This document shows positions 51,927 through 64,000 of a DNA stretch of 64,000 nucleotides, in pieces. A program made the position numbers and the translations under genes. Location: NCBI GenBank assembly GCA_004835665.1, contig RBKR01000002.1, forward strand, positions 1,488,001 to 1,552,000, in the 5' to 3' direction. Every line of letters begins with the position of its first letter. The stretch's first letter is position 1. Under the pieces are notes generated by a model that worked only from the letters and a program-made list of their open reading frames with translations, ran no database searches and was not told where the DNA came from. The DNA comes from Phoma sp. XZ068. Lineage: Eukaryota > Ascomycota > Dothideomycetes > Pleosporales > Didymellaceae.

Positions 51927-54316
51927 CCAGTGTCAAGCAACATCACAGCCTTTGTCCACGGAGATACAAGATACGGCACGCAGGCCCAGGGAGCGACTGG
52001 CGATATATGGAAAAGCTTTCACAGAGGATAGCCACTAAGCCTGTACGTATTACTATCCCAGTGAACAAACTCGGGCGCCACCTTGTGTTGCTTCGCACTG
52101 AGCTTGCGATACAGCTCAAGGAACATGAGTGGCACTTATGTTCAGATAATAGCTCTCTGCATTGTCAGTAAGGTAGCTGAAGACAATGATTTCGCCTGCA
52201 GTACTAACATGAGCTTAGGCGGGCTTTCGTCGCATTGTGGAGTCTCCATATTGACGCTGGCCAGACCGCTTCCTGGATTACCATATCGACCCGCAAGCAG
52301 TAATGCCGACGCAATGGCACGTTTGATAGAGCGCAGTAAGCTTATCATACTTTTCGTCCAGAACACTCCTTTCGCCTCTAGATTGTTTCAACAAACTAGA
52401 GCGATCATCAACCGGCACTAGACGGCGAGAATTGCAACGTTACATAATCCATTCGGAAGGGAAAGCGTTGACATCAGGGCGGATAGTGTCAGATTCAATG
52501 GACGATAAAGTTTATAATCTTGTAACCAGGGGTGTAGGCATCGTGCATGTAGACATCAGATATTACAAGGCAATTTAATCCTATTGTATCAGCCACCGGC
52601 CATACCTCGATACTAACACCGATTCGGGTGAGTGTTGTGATGCAAGGGGCGAAGGTGACGTGAGTGGACGGGAATTTCTTGCCGCTTCAACACCGTCTGC
52701 CAAGCTCCCACATATCCAAATCTGCTGGCGCAACATCGTCCCAGATAATTTTGATCCAGTAATGATATGTCGCCCACAAAATGTCCCTCGACTTTGGGTG
52801 CGGAATTTGAGGCGGTACCATGTTCCTCTAGGACGAATTCCCCCGCCCTGCATTTGTAAGCTACTAACGGATTTCTATATCCTTTTTGGCGCTGTTGGAC
52901 CCGTAAATCCCCCAGTGCCTGCAAGAACTTTGAGATGTCAAGCTCGTTTGTTGTCCGTGATACTGTTTCTGTCTGCGGCGAACATATGTCCTGAATTGGA
53001 GTATATGACGGATCACAAATTGCACGTTGCTCTGGGAAAACATATCGAACTAAGGGTCAGATCGCCCAGTCTTGCGTGGTTCTGGTGCTGCCGGCTGAAT
53101 GACGTTTCATCTTGCTATGCTGACTGTTTGTACGAGAACACCTGTTTTGTACGTTGAATCCTCTTCCGCGACATCTTTTGCGAACCATAAGGGAGGCGCA
53201 ACCATCTGAAACGTGTAGGCCCGATTGAGCAAACTCTAAACCGTTCGACACGTGGAGCAGTAACCGCAAGCTTTCTGGCGAGGGGCCTTAACGGTAGCTG
53301 CCGATAACGCCCTGTTCCCATCAGACGACCAGCGTCTTCTCTGCACGGTTCGATGCCAAAGCCTGAAACGGTAGTCTGGACTGTCACAGGGCGTTGGCGG
53401 ACCCACTTGCGGTTGTGCGTCAATCACAATTGCCATGGGCCTAGTTCAACCCTCACGTTGATCTCATACGCTACCATCGACGCCTTTTTACCGTAGTTGA
53501 ACCTTTCCCCTCATTATTCCTAACGCAAACGGTACCATACGGCATGACAGCTTGATTCAGTATCTACTCCGTGGTTGAACATGTCTGTTCGGGCGTAAGC
53601 AGCAACAATCTTCCCCATCGAGCCAGTACCTAATTCATGATTGACTTGCGGATGCCATGTGCGTCTGGTTCACGCCAGCTGGGAAGTCTGGGAGCAAGTG
53701 ATCTTCTTTTACCTAGGCAAGTCCTGCAATACGATCCGCGCAGCGGTGAACGGTCCTCGTGAAGGATTTCCTGTCAACACTCGACACAATGCTGTAGACA
53801 TCGCTTCAGTGCGCGTTCCGATAGTAGCATAAACTCATTGTGGCTGGTGGTGCTTGGTTGACATCAACTAGCGTCATGCGCCTCGTGCCGGTGCGTGGTG
53901 ACGGGCTACATCGGAGAGCTTAGTACACGCCCGCTGTCCCACCATGCCCGCGCATGTTGCACACCATTGACGCTAAAATCCCGATGATGTGCGTCCAAAA
54001 AGCCCATAGACCCATCTCCCGAATGATCACCTCAGGTACCCGAGTCATTTGTGGCTTGTGGACTAGACGGTAGCGTGCTGTCTTGTCCAATAACACCTCA
54101 TGGCGGATTTAGCTATTGGCATGATTTGCTGCTCTGTCTTTAGCAGACCCCATGAATGATTTGAAGGTCGCTTAGAAGCGTGGAGTGTCACCATCCATAT
54201 CTCGTGTTCGCCAAAAAGTTCAACAAGTTGGTTCCACCTAGTCTGGACCTCCGTGACCACTTCCCGGCATATATCCTCATATATGTGCTTTTCTTTGCGG
54301 AAGGAGCTGCGACAAT
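51927..54316. other. Gene-poor stretch
   Basis: 2.4 kb between the RING gene and the receptor gene. Frames of up to 165 codons (plus 52660-53157) show no family motif, start context or splice structure I can defend. No RNA gene recognised. Confidence 0.4.
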
Positions 54317-56190
54317 ATGATTATGCGAACGCTGGTCGCCGCTATTCTTTGCCTCGTGACATTTTTCAGCATTGTAGTATCAGCCTCAGCATTGGAATCG
54401 AGGGAATTTACAGTAGCAGACATTCCAGCATGTGGAGTAAGTAGACTCACAGTCCACAAACAATCCTCGCCTTGCTCATACTAAGTTTTCCCTAGATTCG
54501 ATGTCTGTTCCTCCAAATTCCAGGGAGCGGCTGCTCTATAGACGATCAGGACTGTATATGTCGTAGTAAAGAGCTCTCAGAAAGTCTGGGAGCATGTATG
54601 CTCGCCAATTGCACTATGGCAGATACCATGAGTAGGTTGCCAAAAAACCTTGGGTTACAGACAACTAAATTCGTCTCTCAGGAACCACTAAAGTACAAGC
54701 CGACCTCTGTAACTTATCTGATGAGTCTCAACAACGTGACGTTATGCTATACACTATCTGTGTTTACTCGTTCGCTTTCCTCTCAGTTATGCTTAGGCTT
54801 ACTGGGAAAATCATCTCGAAGCGGCTGTCTTGGGACGATGCAGTTGTAGTGGGCGCCTTGCTCGTGACTGCAGTACCGCTTGGCTGTATTCTTGCCAGTA
54901 AGCTTTAAGAAGCCGCTGTTTCGTTGCTAGCACGAAGCTAACAATCTCGCCAAGTGGCCCAGTTGGGGTTTGGTGAACATCTTTGGAACTTGAAAGAAGA
55001 AAATCTAACTCCTATCCTTCGGTTTCGTAAGTATCACTGTCCCCTCAATGTTAAGTCACTGACTTGTTGAAGTGTACATCTCCTGGTTCACGTACATCAT
55101 CCTACGATGTATGATCAAGATATCGCTCATTTTGTTCTACCTCGAGATCTTCAGAACACCTCGTTATCGTAAAATTTCCTACGGATTGATCGCCTATATG
55201 ATCATCAACAGCTTGGTTATCTTCTTTGTCGCTATTTTCTCCTGCTTACCAGTCGAATCTTTCTGGAACCGGGATATCAAAGGCAAATGGCTTAACATAC
55301 AAGCTGCTGCTTATGCAAACTCAGCATCTGCAATTGTACAGGATTTGTTTCTGCTCGTACTACCATTAGTCTTTATCCGCAAGCTTCAGATAAAGAAATC
55401 TCGCAAGATGGCAGTGGGTTTCATGGTTTGCATCGGTATATTGTATGTGAACAGTATCCTTGCATATTAACATGGCGCTAACTGAAGCAGCGGCTGTATC
55501 TCTACGATAATGCGAATACCATCCCTCAGTGGCTTCAAGATGTCAATGGATCCCTCCTGGGACTATGCGCCCGTCACGACCTGGACGGAGCTTGAGATCG
55601 CCGCCAGCTTCTTCATTGTCTCACTGCCTTCCATTCGCATTCTCTTCGTTCGGCTCTTTTCAAAGCATATTAAGAGGATATATTCGAGCATCAAAGATTC
55701 TTCAAAAAGTAAAAGCAACCCCAGACCGGACCTCTCAGCACCACCATTGCAGCTTGGGTCACGAAAGTCGGTTACTTGGGTTGAGATATCGGCAAATAAC
55801 AATCCTTCCCCTGTTACAAGACGAAAGGAGAACATCATGAAAAGATCTATGAGGAATCTTGTGTATGCGTTTTCGCCACGCAACCTTTCATCAATCCTCT
55901 CGCGCTCAAGAAAAGCTCACCGTCGACTGGCCAGCCCAACGACCGATTATAAAGAATCTAAATTCGCTGTAACGCGACCTCCATATCGCGAGAAAGTACC
56001 GGAGCCATTTCCGGAAGAAGCTCACACGTATGGTGTAAAGAAACCGACTGCTGTGGCTAAGAAGATCTCGATCCGAGATAGCCGGCACATAACAGCTTTG
56101 CCCGAGATTGGGCCAACAACGGATGGTTTGCATGCAAGGGCTAAAAGTCGACAACAACGTCGAAACTTTTGGCACGATAATATTGTATAA
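54317..56190 (+). CDS. CFEM-domain PTH11-type rhodopsin-fold receptor
   Basis: Six exons: 54317-54436, 54496-54631, 54682-54897, 54955-55026, 55073-55442 and 55491-56190; introns 59, 50, 57, 46 and 48 bp; 537 residues. Signal peptide MIMRTLVAAILCLVTFFSIV; then a CFEM domain (PACGIRCLF, GSGCSIDDQDCICRS, LGACMLANC, DLCN: eight cysteines); then a seven-helix fungal rhodopsin-type domain including LSWDDAVVVGALLVTAVPLG, ISWFTYIILRCMIKISLILF, QDLFLLVLPLVFIRKLQIKK and GCISTIMRIP, and a long polar tail. Architecture equals the PTH11 class, receptors for surface or host cues in plant-associated fungi. Intron 2's acceptor at 54681 was chosen because it keeps the last CFEM cysteine in frame. Confidence 0.88.
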
Positions 56191-57806
56191 CTAAGAGGCA
56201 AGAGAGCATGCATATATCAAATCTAATGTTTTACTGTGATGTGGATCAATGAAGCGTTTTGCACCTTTCCTCGGACATGACTCTATTTGTACTAATGGTA
56301 CAAAAACCTTTCAATCACACAAATGTTGATAATAACCACATTGGACTCGTCATGGAGCCTTTCACGTTTCTCTGACGCATTTCCCCGTACCCCTTACATT
56401 TATTTCAAGGTCGACAAAATCATGATCATCATATCTTAGGACCTATAGTGGTTACTTAGGTCATGAATTCGCGCTTCCAGCATTTCCAACTCAGCTTTAA
56501 TGTAGCCTTACTGTAGGGTGATACACCTGAGTGCATCTTCCAGTTAATATACACTAACGTCTGAACACAAGTTCGAATTCGAGCAATGGTTTTGGAGTTC
56601 TCCGATAACCTTTTGGCAGATGACAAGTGTGGGCCCCGTTAGATCGATGCAAGAGGTTGGAAGTACTTACCACCAAATGTCACGAAGGAAACCACCGTTT
56701 AGAACCATGCTAGCTGGAATTTCCATGTTTGCAAATTGTGATCTGAACTGAGGATTAGGTTATCTCTCCACGGTCTGTATTCTTATTACGATGCCAAACC
56801 CATATTGTAAAGTCATATCTTGGGAGCTTAGGTCGTCTACACCAACTTTTGTTCTAGAAAAGTCGCTCCGCTACTTTCACCAACGGGGGCGCCACCCGGC
56901 GATGGAAACCAATGTTTTTGCACTGCGCCACAACGATTTCAGCAACGGGTCTATAGATGCGGGGCCTATTCCGTGGAATTCGGTAAATGCGAAGCTTTCG
57001 CTAAACTGATTTCTAAAGCACCGGACTATTCTGCATGCCTACCGATTTTCAACATAGTGGGTCGAGCGCCAACGCTCTGGGTGTATGCAAGTTAATTCCA
57101 CCATCTTTTCGTATGGTAGGGCGCGCAATTGATCGGCGCTCAGGGCGACAGGTTAGAGCTTTGATTACATAAGGTGTACAGAAGAGATACAAAGGCGAAT
57201 CTGGCCTCTCAATAACATATATATAGGGCTATGTGCTCGCAATTTGCCTAGGCAGTGAGACATCGTGGACTGCAACATAGACCCCGGCCCTCAGTATTAA
57301 AGTGACCCTCAATAAATTCTTCGCAGTCCTGAGAGCTAGCTATCAAGATAGTAAATTTTCTGAAATGTCTATTAGTGATGTTTGCTCAACGCGTGCAAAC
57401 TTTGTAATTACCGTCTACAGCACTGACGGCGACCCTTATCTATATGCTGTCTCTGATGATGCATTGAACTAACCACATGCATTTTGAAGCCCGTACTTGT
57501 CTTGGCCATGAAACTCGCCCGAACAGAATAGATTGCCAAGACAAGAAGGCAGCGTCGAGTCCAGATCAGTTGTAACCTTCTTGATCTGCTCTAAAAATCC
57601 TGAATGTATGGATAATCACAACAAGAGTGGATGTCAAAAGGAGGCGGTGCACAAGGTGATTACGAGTCCAGGAACGCACGACGTGATTCTGTATTGTACA
57701 AAGGTAGGGCAATGGCAGGTAAGAATTACTCATCATCGAGGCCTTCACTACAGCACTTGTCAGTGTATTGTCCACTTTCTTTCTTAGGTATTAACCTCCT
57801 CCTACG
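56191..57806. other. Gene-free stretch
   Basis: 1.6 kb between the receptor gene and the deiminase pseudogene. Only short frames; an 84-codon plus frame at 57533-57787 has no features. Nothing supported. Confidence 0.45.
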
Positions 57807-59491
57807 ATGAGAGCCATAGTCTCTTTTCTACCCTGTGTGGTTCTGCAGGCCGCTGCAGCACTCACGCCAGACATCCGCGCGGATACAAATCGAGTTGGAA
57901 CTGTAGACCTCAAGGGAATCTTAGATCTGTTGAAAAAAAGCGCTCTGGACTCCACAGCGTGGTGCTATCTTCCTTCCCAATGTAGGAGACAAGCATCGAC
58001 GCTGTGCGACCACAGACCGCAGTGGAGATCCCTTTAGCAATGATGAGCTTGCTTCTTGCCACGACGCCTCCGGCCACTTGCTCTTGGCCCCTGAGTATTT
58101 GGCTCCGCTGCAGACGGTTCCATTAAACGTGTCCGACGAAGCAACAGCGCAGATCTACGCTGCTCCCAGAGCGGCCTACAAAAACGTTCGTATTTTCGTT
58201 CTAGACGATGCTTCGAACGATAATTCCACCGTGGCGGCTCGTGGATCGCGAATTCTTGTTCAACGCCACACAATTGCGCTCGGGTATCACGCTCGGGATC
58301 GATGGGAGGAATCTGGTGACGGACAGCACGGTTTGGGACGGTTCGGTCATGGTGCATTTCGATGTGGCCGATGGCTCTGAGCGCGGCAGCGACGCTGTGG
58401 CCCTAAAGCAAGCGCCAGTGCTCACACACCACCACCTTCAAGCCGTCGAGACTTTGGTCAGCACCTCCGGTAATGCTTCCAATCCCACACAAGATAATTT
58501 TGTACGCCAGTTGGATGAGGCTAGAATCAAGGCCTCGATTGCAAACCCCATGCTACTCTTCAACCAGTCCTCCGACATCTGGGCGCAAGACTTCATGGAG
58601 CCAGGCTACGTGAGTATGCCAGTACCAAACAAACCTATCTCTCTGCGCGTCATTCTGCACTCGGCGCAGTCCACACGCACCGGGGGGCGTCAAGTGTTTG
58701 AGCAGCTGCGCGGCCCTGGCATGGGGGGATTCCAGCCATCGAGCAGCACGGGATCGGGGTTTGACCATCGTGAGATCAACAGCTTTGGCAATCTCGAAAC
58801 CATTCCTATCATCCTCACCATACACGTCCAAAAGTAAAGTCGAGTACAAGGCAGGCCGCATCATCATGGGGAAGCATTTTGAACGCCTTCCAGCCAAGGC
58901 AATGCTCGATTTCCTATATGCTCAGCAATTGCAGTCCCCGTTAATATTGGAGACAGGATGGCTAGTCATTGGTCATTTTGAAGGCGAGGCGGGTGCGCAA
59001 GAGCCTGGTGCCGGCATGACGATCAACGAGCTGCTGAAAAATAGCACATTCAGCGATGCCAACGCTTACGCCCAGCGCCATATCAATGCCAATCTAGAGA
59101 TATTGCTGGGCGCGGTACCGCTGGCTCGCGAAGATATCATCCACATTCCTACTCTGTTCCGAGTTGTAGACTATGGTGGGTTTGGTTTTGCAGTTAGTAG
59201 CGATGATGGACTCCCGCCCCACACGCCACCAGTATTGGAGGATGAAAGGCAGCTTTTTATCCAGCCTCAATCAATGGCATCGTCATCGGAACCAATTATA
59301 TCAGCTCCAAGCCCTTTGTTCCCGCCATCAACGGCACTGATGCAATGTTCAAGGCTGTGGACGCGGCGTATGCCAGGGCGGGAATGTCTGTTAGCTATGT
59401 GGATGACTACGAGAGCCACCATTTTGGATTTGGCGATGTTCATTGTGGATCAAATACGCTGAGACAGACAGACTTTGCATGGTGGAATTAA
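57807..59491 (+). pseudogene. Protein-arginine deiminase family, broken gene
   Basis: Homology to the protein-arginine deiminase (PAD) family runs through the whole interval but in several frames. An N-terminal signal-like start (MRAIVSFLPCVVLQAAAA) is followed by four frame changes: in the A7 run at 57933-57939, near 58225-58235, near 58800-58812, and in the T5 run at 59254-59258. Recognised blocks include RIFVLDDASNDN, NQSSDIWAQDFMEPGY, EYKAGRIIMGKHFERLPAK, LILETGWLVIGH and the active-site Cys block HHFGFGDVHCGSNTLR near the end. After WLVIGH (about 58974) roughly 40 residues, including the HVDE catalytic pair region, are missing. Not functional as it stands. Fungal secreted PADs are poorly studied. 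Confidence 0.85.
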
Positions 59492-62400
59492 ACTGGGGCG
59501 CAAATATATAACTTTCAGGTTTAACTCATTGGTATAGTGGGTCGTAACTCTATTACATCAAGATTAGAGGCGCAACCGCACACAGCTGGTCCCAATTAAT
59601 AGCTCACGTGCATTAGGCTTAGATTGTGCGGACATCTATTAGTCGCATGCTACACGTGGTGCAAGAAGATGGCTGGACACGGCGTTGAATGGACTGAAGT
59701 GGTGCAAGTGCTAGACCGAACTAGGCTAGAGTCTACAATGTCTAAATGCCGACTTTAGAGGCTTGGTTGCGGATCAAGAGTCTCAGCTATGTTATAGAAG
59801 TTTTACATGGGAATGCAAGTGAGGTTGAACTCATCGGTAGACTGGATTTGTTGTTACTATAAGGGATCTATACCTTGTCTGCCCTTTGGCCCTAATAAAA
59901 GATACGCAATGTCGTTACTTCGTACAAGAACATGAACAGTTAAGAAGTGACAATCCATCCTAAGAATGTCCGCCAAACTACTTCAAAGTTGAAGCTCATA
60001 CTACTGAGCGGATAGCGGTGGAGCAAGCACGGTTACCGCAAGGGTGGAGCGATCAAAGTCATCGACTTTGGACTGTTTTCCTCCTCCAAGCAGAACGGCG
60101 TGGTTATGAAAGGGTTGTTTTCTTCGTCCATATAGAACTGATAGCTTGCTTGTCTTGAGTACACCAGACTCAACGGAGGAGGAGGACGAGATGTGTGCGT
60201 ACGCCTTGGCTGCGTTGGCGACGGAATACTGCGTGACTTTGGTCGCCTTAGCTCAAGGCAGGATGATATGTCCTGGCTTTCGCTATCTCCATGATCTTCC
60301 GGACGAGGTATACCCGCGAACCGTTCGATATGACGCCGACAACAAGCAATAACCTGCTTCACCTTCCCCGTTGCTGACCGCTCACTTTCACGAGAGCCCT
60401 ACGAAATCCAGGTCAGTCTAAGTTGTGAGAATTTGTATGTGACCTACGTTCGAACTTTGCGAGCTTGGCAAGCTTGGAGTTGTATCTCGGCTTGCTACCC
60501 GTCTACGGTTCTTAGGAGTCGTGGTATTCATCTTTCAAGGCTATTGATGTTTTAGAATAGGTTGAGTACCGGAAGGTTCGCAACGAATCCCGGGTTCCTT
60601 TACTTTTGACGACTATCCGGTGAGCTGGTATAGAAGGCAGGTCGTAGTGTTATATGTTGCTGCGATAGCACAGCTATGACAGGGCTGCGTCACCACCAAT
60701 CAGGTGCTCGAGGCTTGGACTTCGACCTACGCAAGACATGTCCGCTTGCAGAAGCCTTTCACTTGCGTTACCGTTGTAGGTCTTGGCAAATCAGAATGCT
60801 GTGTCATGCCCGTAACATTGAGCCCTGTAGCCTTGTACATAGCGTTCCTCTGCAGTACAGGGGTGGCGATCTTGGCTCTGTTGCTACGATTCCCATCTCT
60901 TCTCAGTCAGATTGAATCCAGGCTATGACCGATCTCACCAGCCTACTATCTTCCCACATGGCACTCGGACATCGCTGACCATGGCTGGCTGATAGGATCT
61001 GGACAGTTTGCAGCTTGACGGCCAAGCAGTCTCGAGCGTGGGTGTATCGTAGTTTTATATCGGGGTTTACGAACCTAATATGTGTCCAGCTCACCGCATG
61101 GTTCTCTAATCACCATAAAACGCGGAAGCTGTGCATCGTATAAGCTCTTGGGACGTTCCTTCAGGTGTAAAGGTTGAAATGCTGAGTCGGGAACTGTGGC
61201 GTAGGATTAGGTGATAGAATTCGATACAACGCTAACGACGCACTAAAACTACACGCTAAAACGCCACTATAGTGGTGGCCAGAACACAACACAATCATGG
61301 GACGATGGTATTTGCCTGGTGAGACAAATGGTGTACAGCCACTCGTTACTGACTGGACATGATCGATAGGGCTCAGAATGGCCATCCTTCAACCAATCGC
61401 TGGCTTTCCTTGTCGACGATACCGCTGCATCTTTTCGCGTCTGATACACCATAGTGTCGCAGGGCTGCGAACATATACCGAGGCGAAGCAAGCTGAAGAT
61501 ATGGGAATTCTAAAGACAAATACGCAAATGACTTGAAAGTACCACTTTGGATTTATGGCAATCTAAATCTTGCCACAACAACCCGAAGGACTGTGCCTCG
61601 CAAAATCCTTCAGCACAAGATATGCAGCGAATGCAACGTAGCTTTGGCTCCACTCATGTAGCCTGATTATGTGCGAATGGACGATAACGTGGATTCCTCA
61701 GCATACTGTACCGTTTAACCTCAGGTCGATGTGCTGGCAACTCTCTGTCATCCACGGTACACCGTATGTTACTCTCGACCACTTCCTCATGGGATTTCTC
61801 CGTGTGAGCAGCAGGAAACTTAGTTGCCTAAAGAATCAACAAGCAACAAGCAACTTGCAATATGCGCATACGAAGACTCTACGAGCTGAATTGACCTCGA
61901 TGTGCCGTCGATATGTCGAGGGGTCCAACGGGGCATGGATCGTACAGCGAGCGCCTACAAACCAATACTGAGCGGGAACTCCCGCGAGACCTGCTGTCCT
62001 CTGGCCTGCAACATTGCTCGTCGCTGGATGTGATCTGATTGGATCTCCAATCCAAACATGAGCCCACCCCGGACTTCTTGAAACCTGTTAAGCTAGTTCA
62101 AAGGGTATTAAGATATTCAAACACCTTGGAGTTGTCTCAAACTCTTGACAGACCACCACCTGCTGCAAGATATGAGTTCATTTTTTGCAATGTTACAACC
62201 TGATCTGAATGCTTGCCAATATTGACGGTACCAAGCAGTCTCTACATGGAGTATTCAACATCACTATACAGTGACATGAACGGCAGCTAGTTGCCAGAAC
62301 CGGATCCTCCGTGACGTAAATAGACAGTATGCACGCTGCTCCGCGGTGACCCTCCTTCTCCACGTTTAGAACGCCTCGAAAAGCAACGGAAGCCTATCCT

Positions 62401-64000
62401 GCAACCTACCCCGATTACGATGGCATGACCACTATACATCCGAATGCAGGTCTGTAGGAAGCATACAGCAAATCGAAGCGTTGCGGCAGGTACACTTAGG
62501 TCACCATCGTCATTTTCATGCGTCACCCGCCGATCGACCATCACCAAGATCACTAATCTTGTACTCTAGTCGGCAACGTGCGTTACACACTACTCTATAC
62601 AATTAACCTCGTCACTGTTGCACTTTTCTTAAAAATGGACGTTTTCAACCTTCGTTTCAGCAAATAGCTTCACTATGAACAGCAGACGTCCGTCTACAAC
62701 ACATGGCTTTCGAGACAGCGAGTCATTTATCCAGCATTTCCCCATTTCCTACCACTAAGGAGGACTCTTTCGCGTCACAATTCTCTCGTATCACTGCATG
62801 TTACTCGGAAAAGTTGATCTCGCATAACAAGGCGGGTCATGTGTTGCTGTTTGGTTGCATCACGGACTCTCATATTGCCCAGTCATGCATTTAGACCCCT
62901 TTTCAGGAATAATAGGTATGAACGAGAACATCATCTCTCTCTAGCATCCTGTCCTACTCTCATATGCATCTTCATTATCATAAGCTTTCTGGTCCGGTCC
63001 TGTCATGATGTCGGTTGCGAGGTTATGACGACGATGTACTATCAAGTGCTTCCAAACTCAGGGGCCTAATCGGGATTTGCTTTGAAATCTTATACGTTCC
63101 TTGCGTCGCAAAGGCGCAGAAACTGTTGGGTTCGCTCTTAGGCTGACGAAGCTGACAACAGTCAACGGAACACTGAGGAATATTTCCAGTTCCTTCTGTT
63201 TGACCTAAAATTGATGGTAGCCTAGGAGTCGAATCCGTTTGTCCGAAATCTGTAATTTTCCACTTTCACTCTCAGTGTTTAGGTTCGATATTGCCTCAAA
63301 CAAGGGTCGCAAATTATTTGCCGGTACTTTGCTGGTCTCAACCTACCGTTCTACTTTCTCCTTCTCTAGTATTCTTTCACAAGCGTGTCGTTCTGTCAGT
63401 ACTGGCGAACGGGCGTGCGAAGCGTACCATGGCCTCGTAAGTGCGAACACTACCTCAATCCGAAGTGTTAAAGCTCGCTTTGACTCAAACTCTTCGACAG
63501 TTTTTTTTTTTACATGATCCTAATATCTTTCAAATCTACGAGGCTAAGTTTGTAAGTATCACGCACACAAAGCCGATGTCTATTTACATTCGCCACACTT
63601 CACCAATGCCTTTTTGGGTAGCTCCAAGGTAAGTACTGTTTGGCTTGTAGTTGGAAGTACGTACAGCGATACAGGAAGAGTCATATAGTGTTGTGGACTG
63701 CAATAGATAGTGCAAGAGCAATGCCACATGACTTCATGCAGGAGGCGGCAGTTGCCTGTTTCGAAGACTTCAACCTCTAGGCTCATGTGCACACACCGGT
63801 GGGGGGCCCTGATGAAAGGCATCACGGTACCATCAAGCATAAACATGTCAAATGAACGACTTCATTTTCTGCTTGACTTTCCCCCCGAGTCTCGTGCATC
63901 TCCATCTCTTCGGCGTCTGCACGCAGTTTTGTCAACCTAAGTCTTCAGCCCCTCCGTTCACAGTATTGTAGAACTCTCTCGAAATCTGTTCGGTCACCGC
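59492..64000. other. Gene-free right end
   Basis: 4.5 kb with no frame above about 110 codons and no recognised family, RNA gene or repeat. ATG followed by GTAAGT at 63429-63439 could begin a gene with a tiny first exon, but no downstream exon could be joined. Composition is normal, so this is not RIP relic DNA. Confidence 0.45.

Noticed and set aside
52660..53157. 165-codon plus-strand frame
   Set aside because: No ATG context, splice pattern or recognisable domain, and the opposite strand is equally open.
59515..59590. tRNA-like stretch (TTAACTCATTGGTATAGTGG)
   Set aside because: It resembles a D-arm/A-box, but no matching T-arm B-box, anticodon stem or acceptor pairing could be found.

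Overview
This looks like nuclear DNA of a filamentous ascomycete (Pezizomycotina), most likely a dothideomycete. The evidence is short introns of about 41-100 bp with GT..AG ends and CTAAC/CTGAC branch sites, typical fungal families (HET, DUF7730-like, CFEM/PTH11-type receptor, deuterolysin, Zn2Cys6, NmrA-like), a dispersed 5S rRNA copy, and an AT-rich tract with the C-to-T/G-to-A signature expected of RIP (repeat-induced point mutation). Species was not determined. Spliced gene models were built by eye from reading frame, splice signals and family conservation.

Layout. 1-13.1 kb is mostly ordinary: the end of a PEP-mutase/isocitrate-lyase-like gene, a HET protein, a RidA-like protein, two DUF7730-type paralogues either side of a secreted glycerophosphodiesterase, a GTPBP1-like GTPase and an indoleamine 2,3-dioxygenase. 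13.1-22.4 kb is an accessory island. It has a protein with two C-terminal Zn2Cys6 clusters, a divergent pair formed by a charged acidic-tailed protein and an unusual histone H3 variant, then a preserved LTR, RIP-degraded copies of it, about 1.4 kb of AT-rich relic DNA, a minisatellite, a local duplication and a broken copy of the zinc-cluster gene.

22.4-50.6 kb returns to core genes: HAD hydrolase, GPI-type surface protein, membrane protein, deuterolysin facing a prodomain-like protein, 5S rRNA, mitochondrial inner-membrane protease, JMJD7-like oxygenase, DNA ligase IV, Irs4-like EH protein, Erv41-like protein, two small Gly/Ala-rich proteins, NmrA-like protein and a homeobox factor. 50.6-64 kb is gene-poor: a RING protein with pentapeptide repeats, a CFEM-rhodopsin receptor, a broken protein-arginine-deiminase gene, and a final 4.5 kb with nothing I can identify.

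The most unusual part is 13.7-17.6 kb. Five introns in the two divergent genes, and four nearby non-coding sites, share a pair of TATCACA-like words; in eight of the nine the two words start exactly 13 nt apart. I did not see this pattern in the other introns I resolved. Together with an H3 variant that has a tripled ARKS-like tail motif and one extra residue in loop 1, this is the best candidate here for an undescribed system, possibly a mobile or conflict-related chromatin module.
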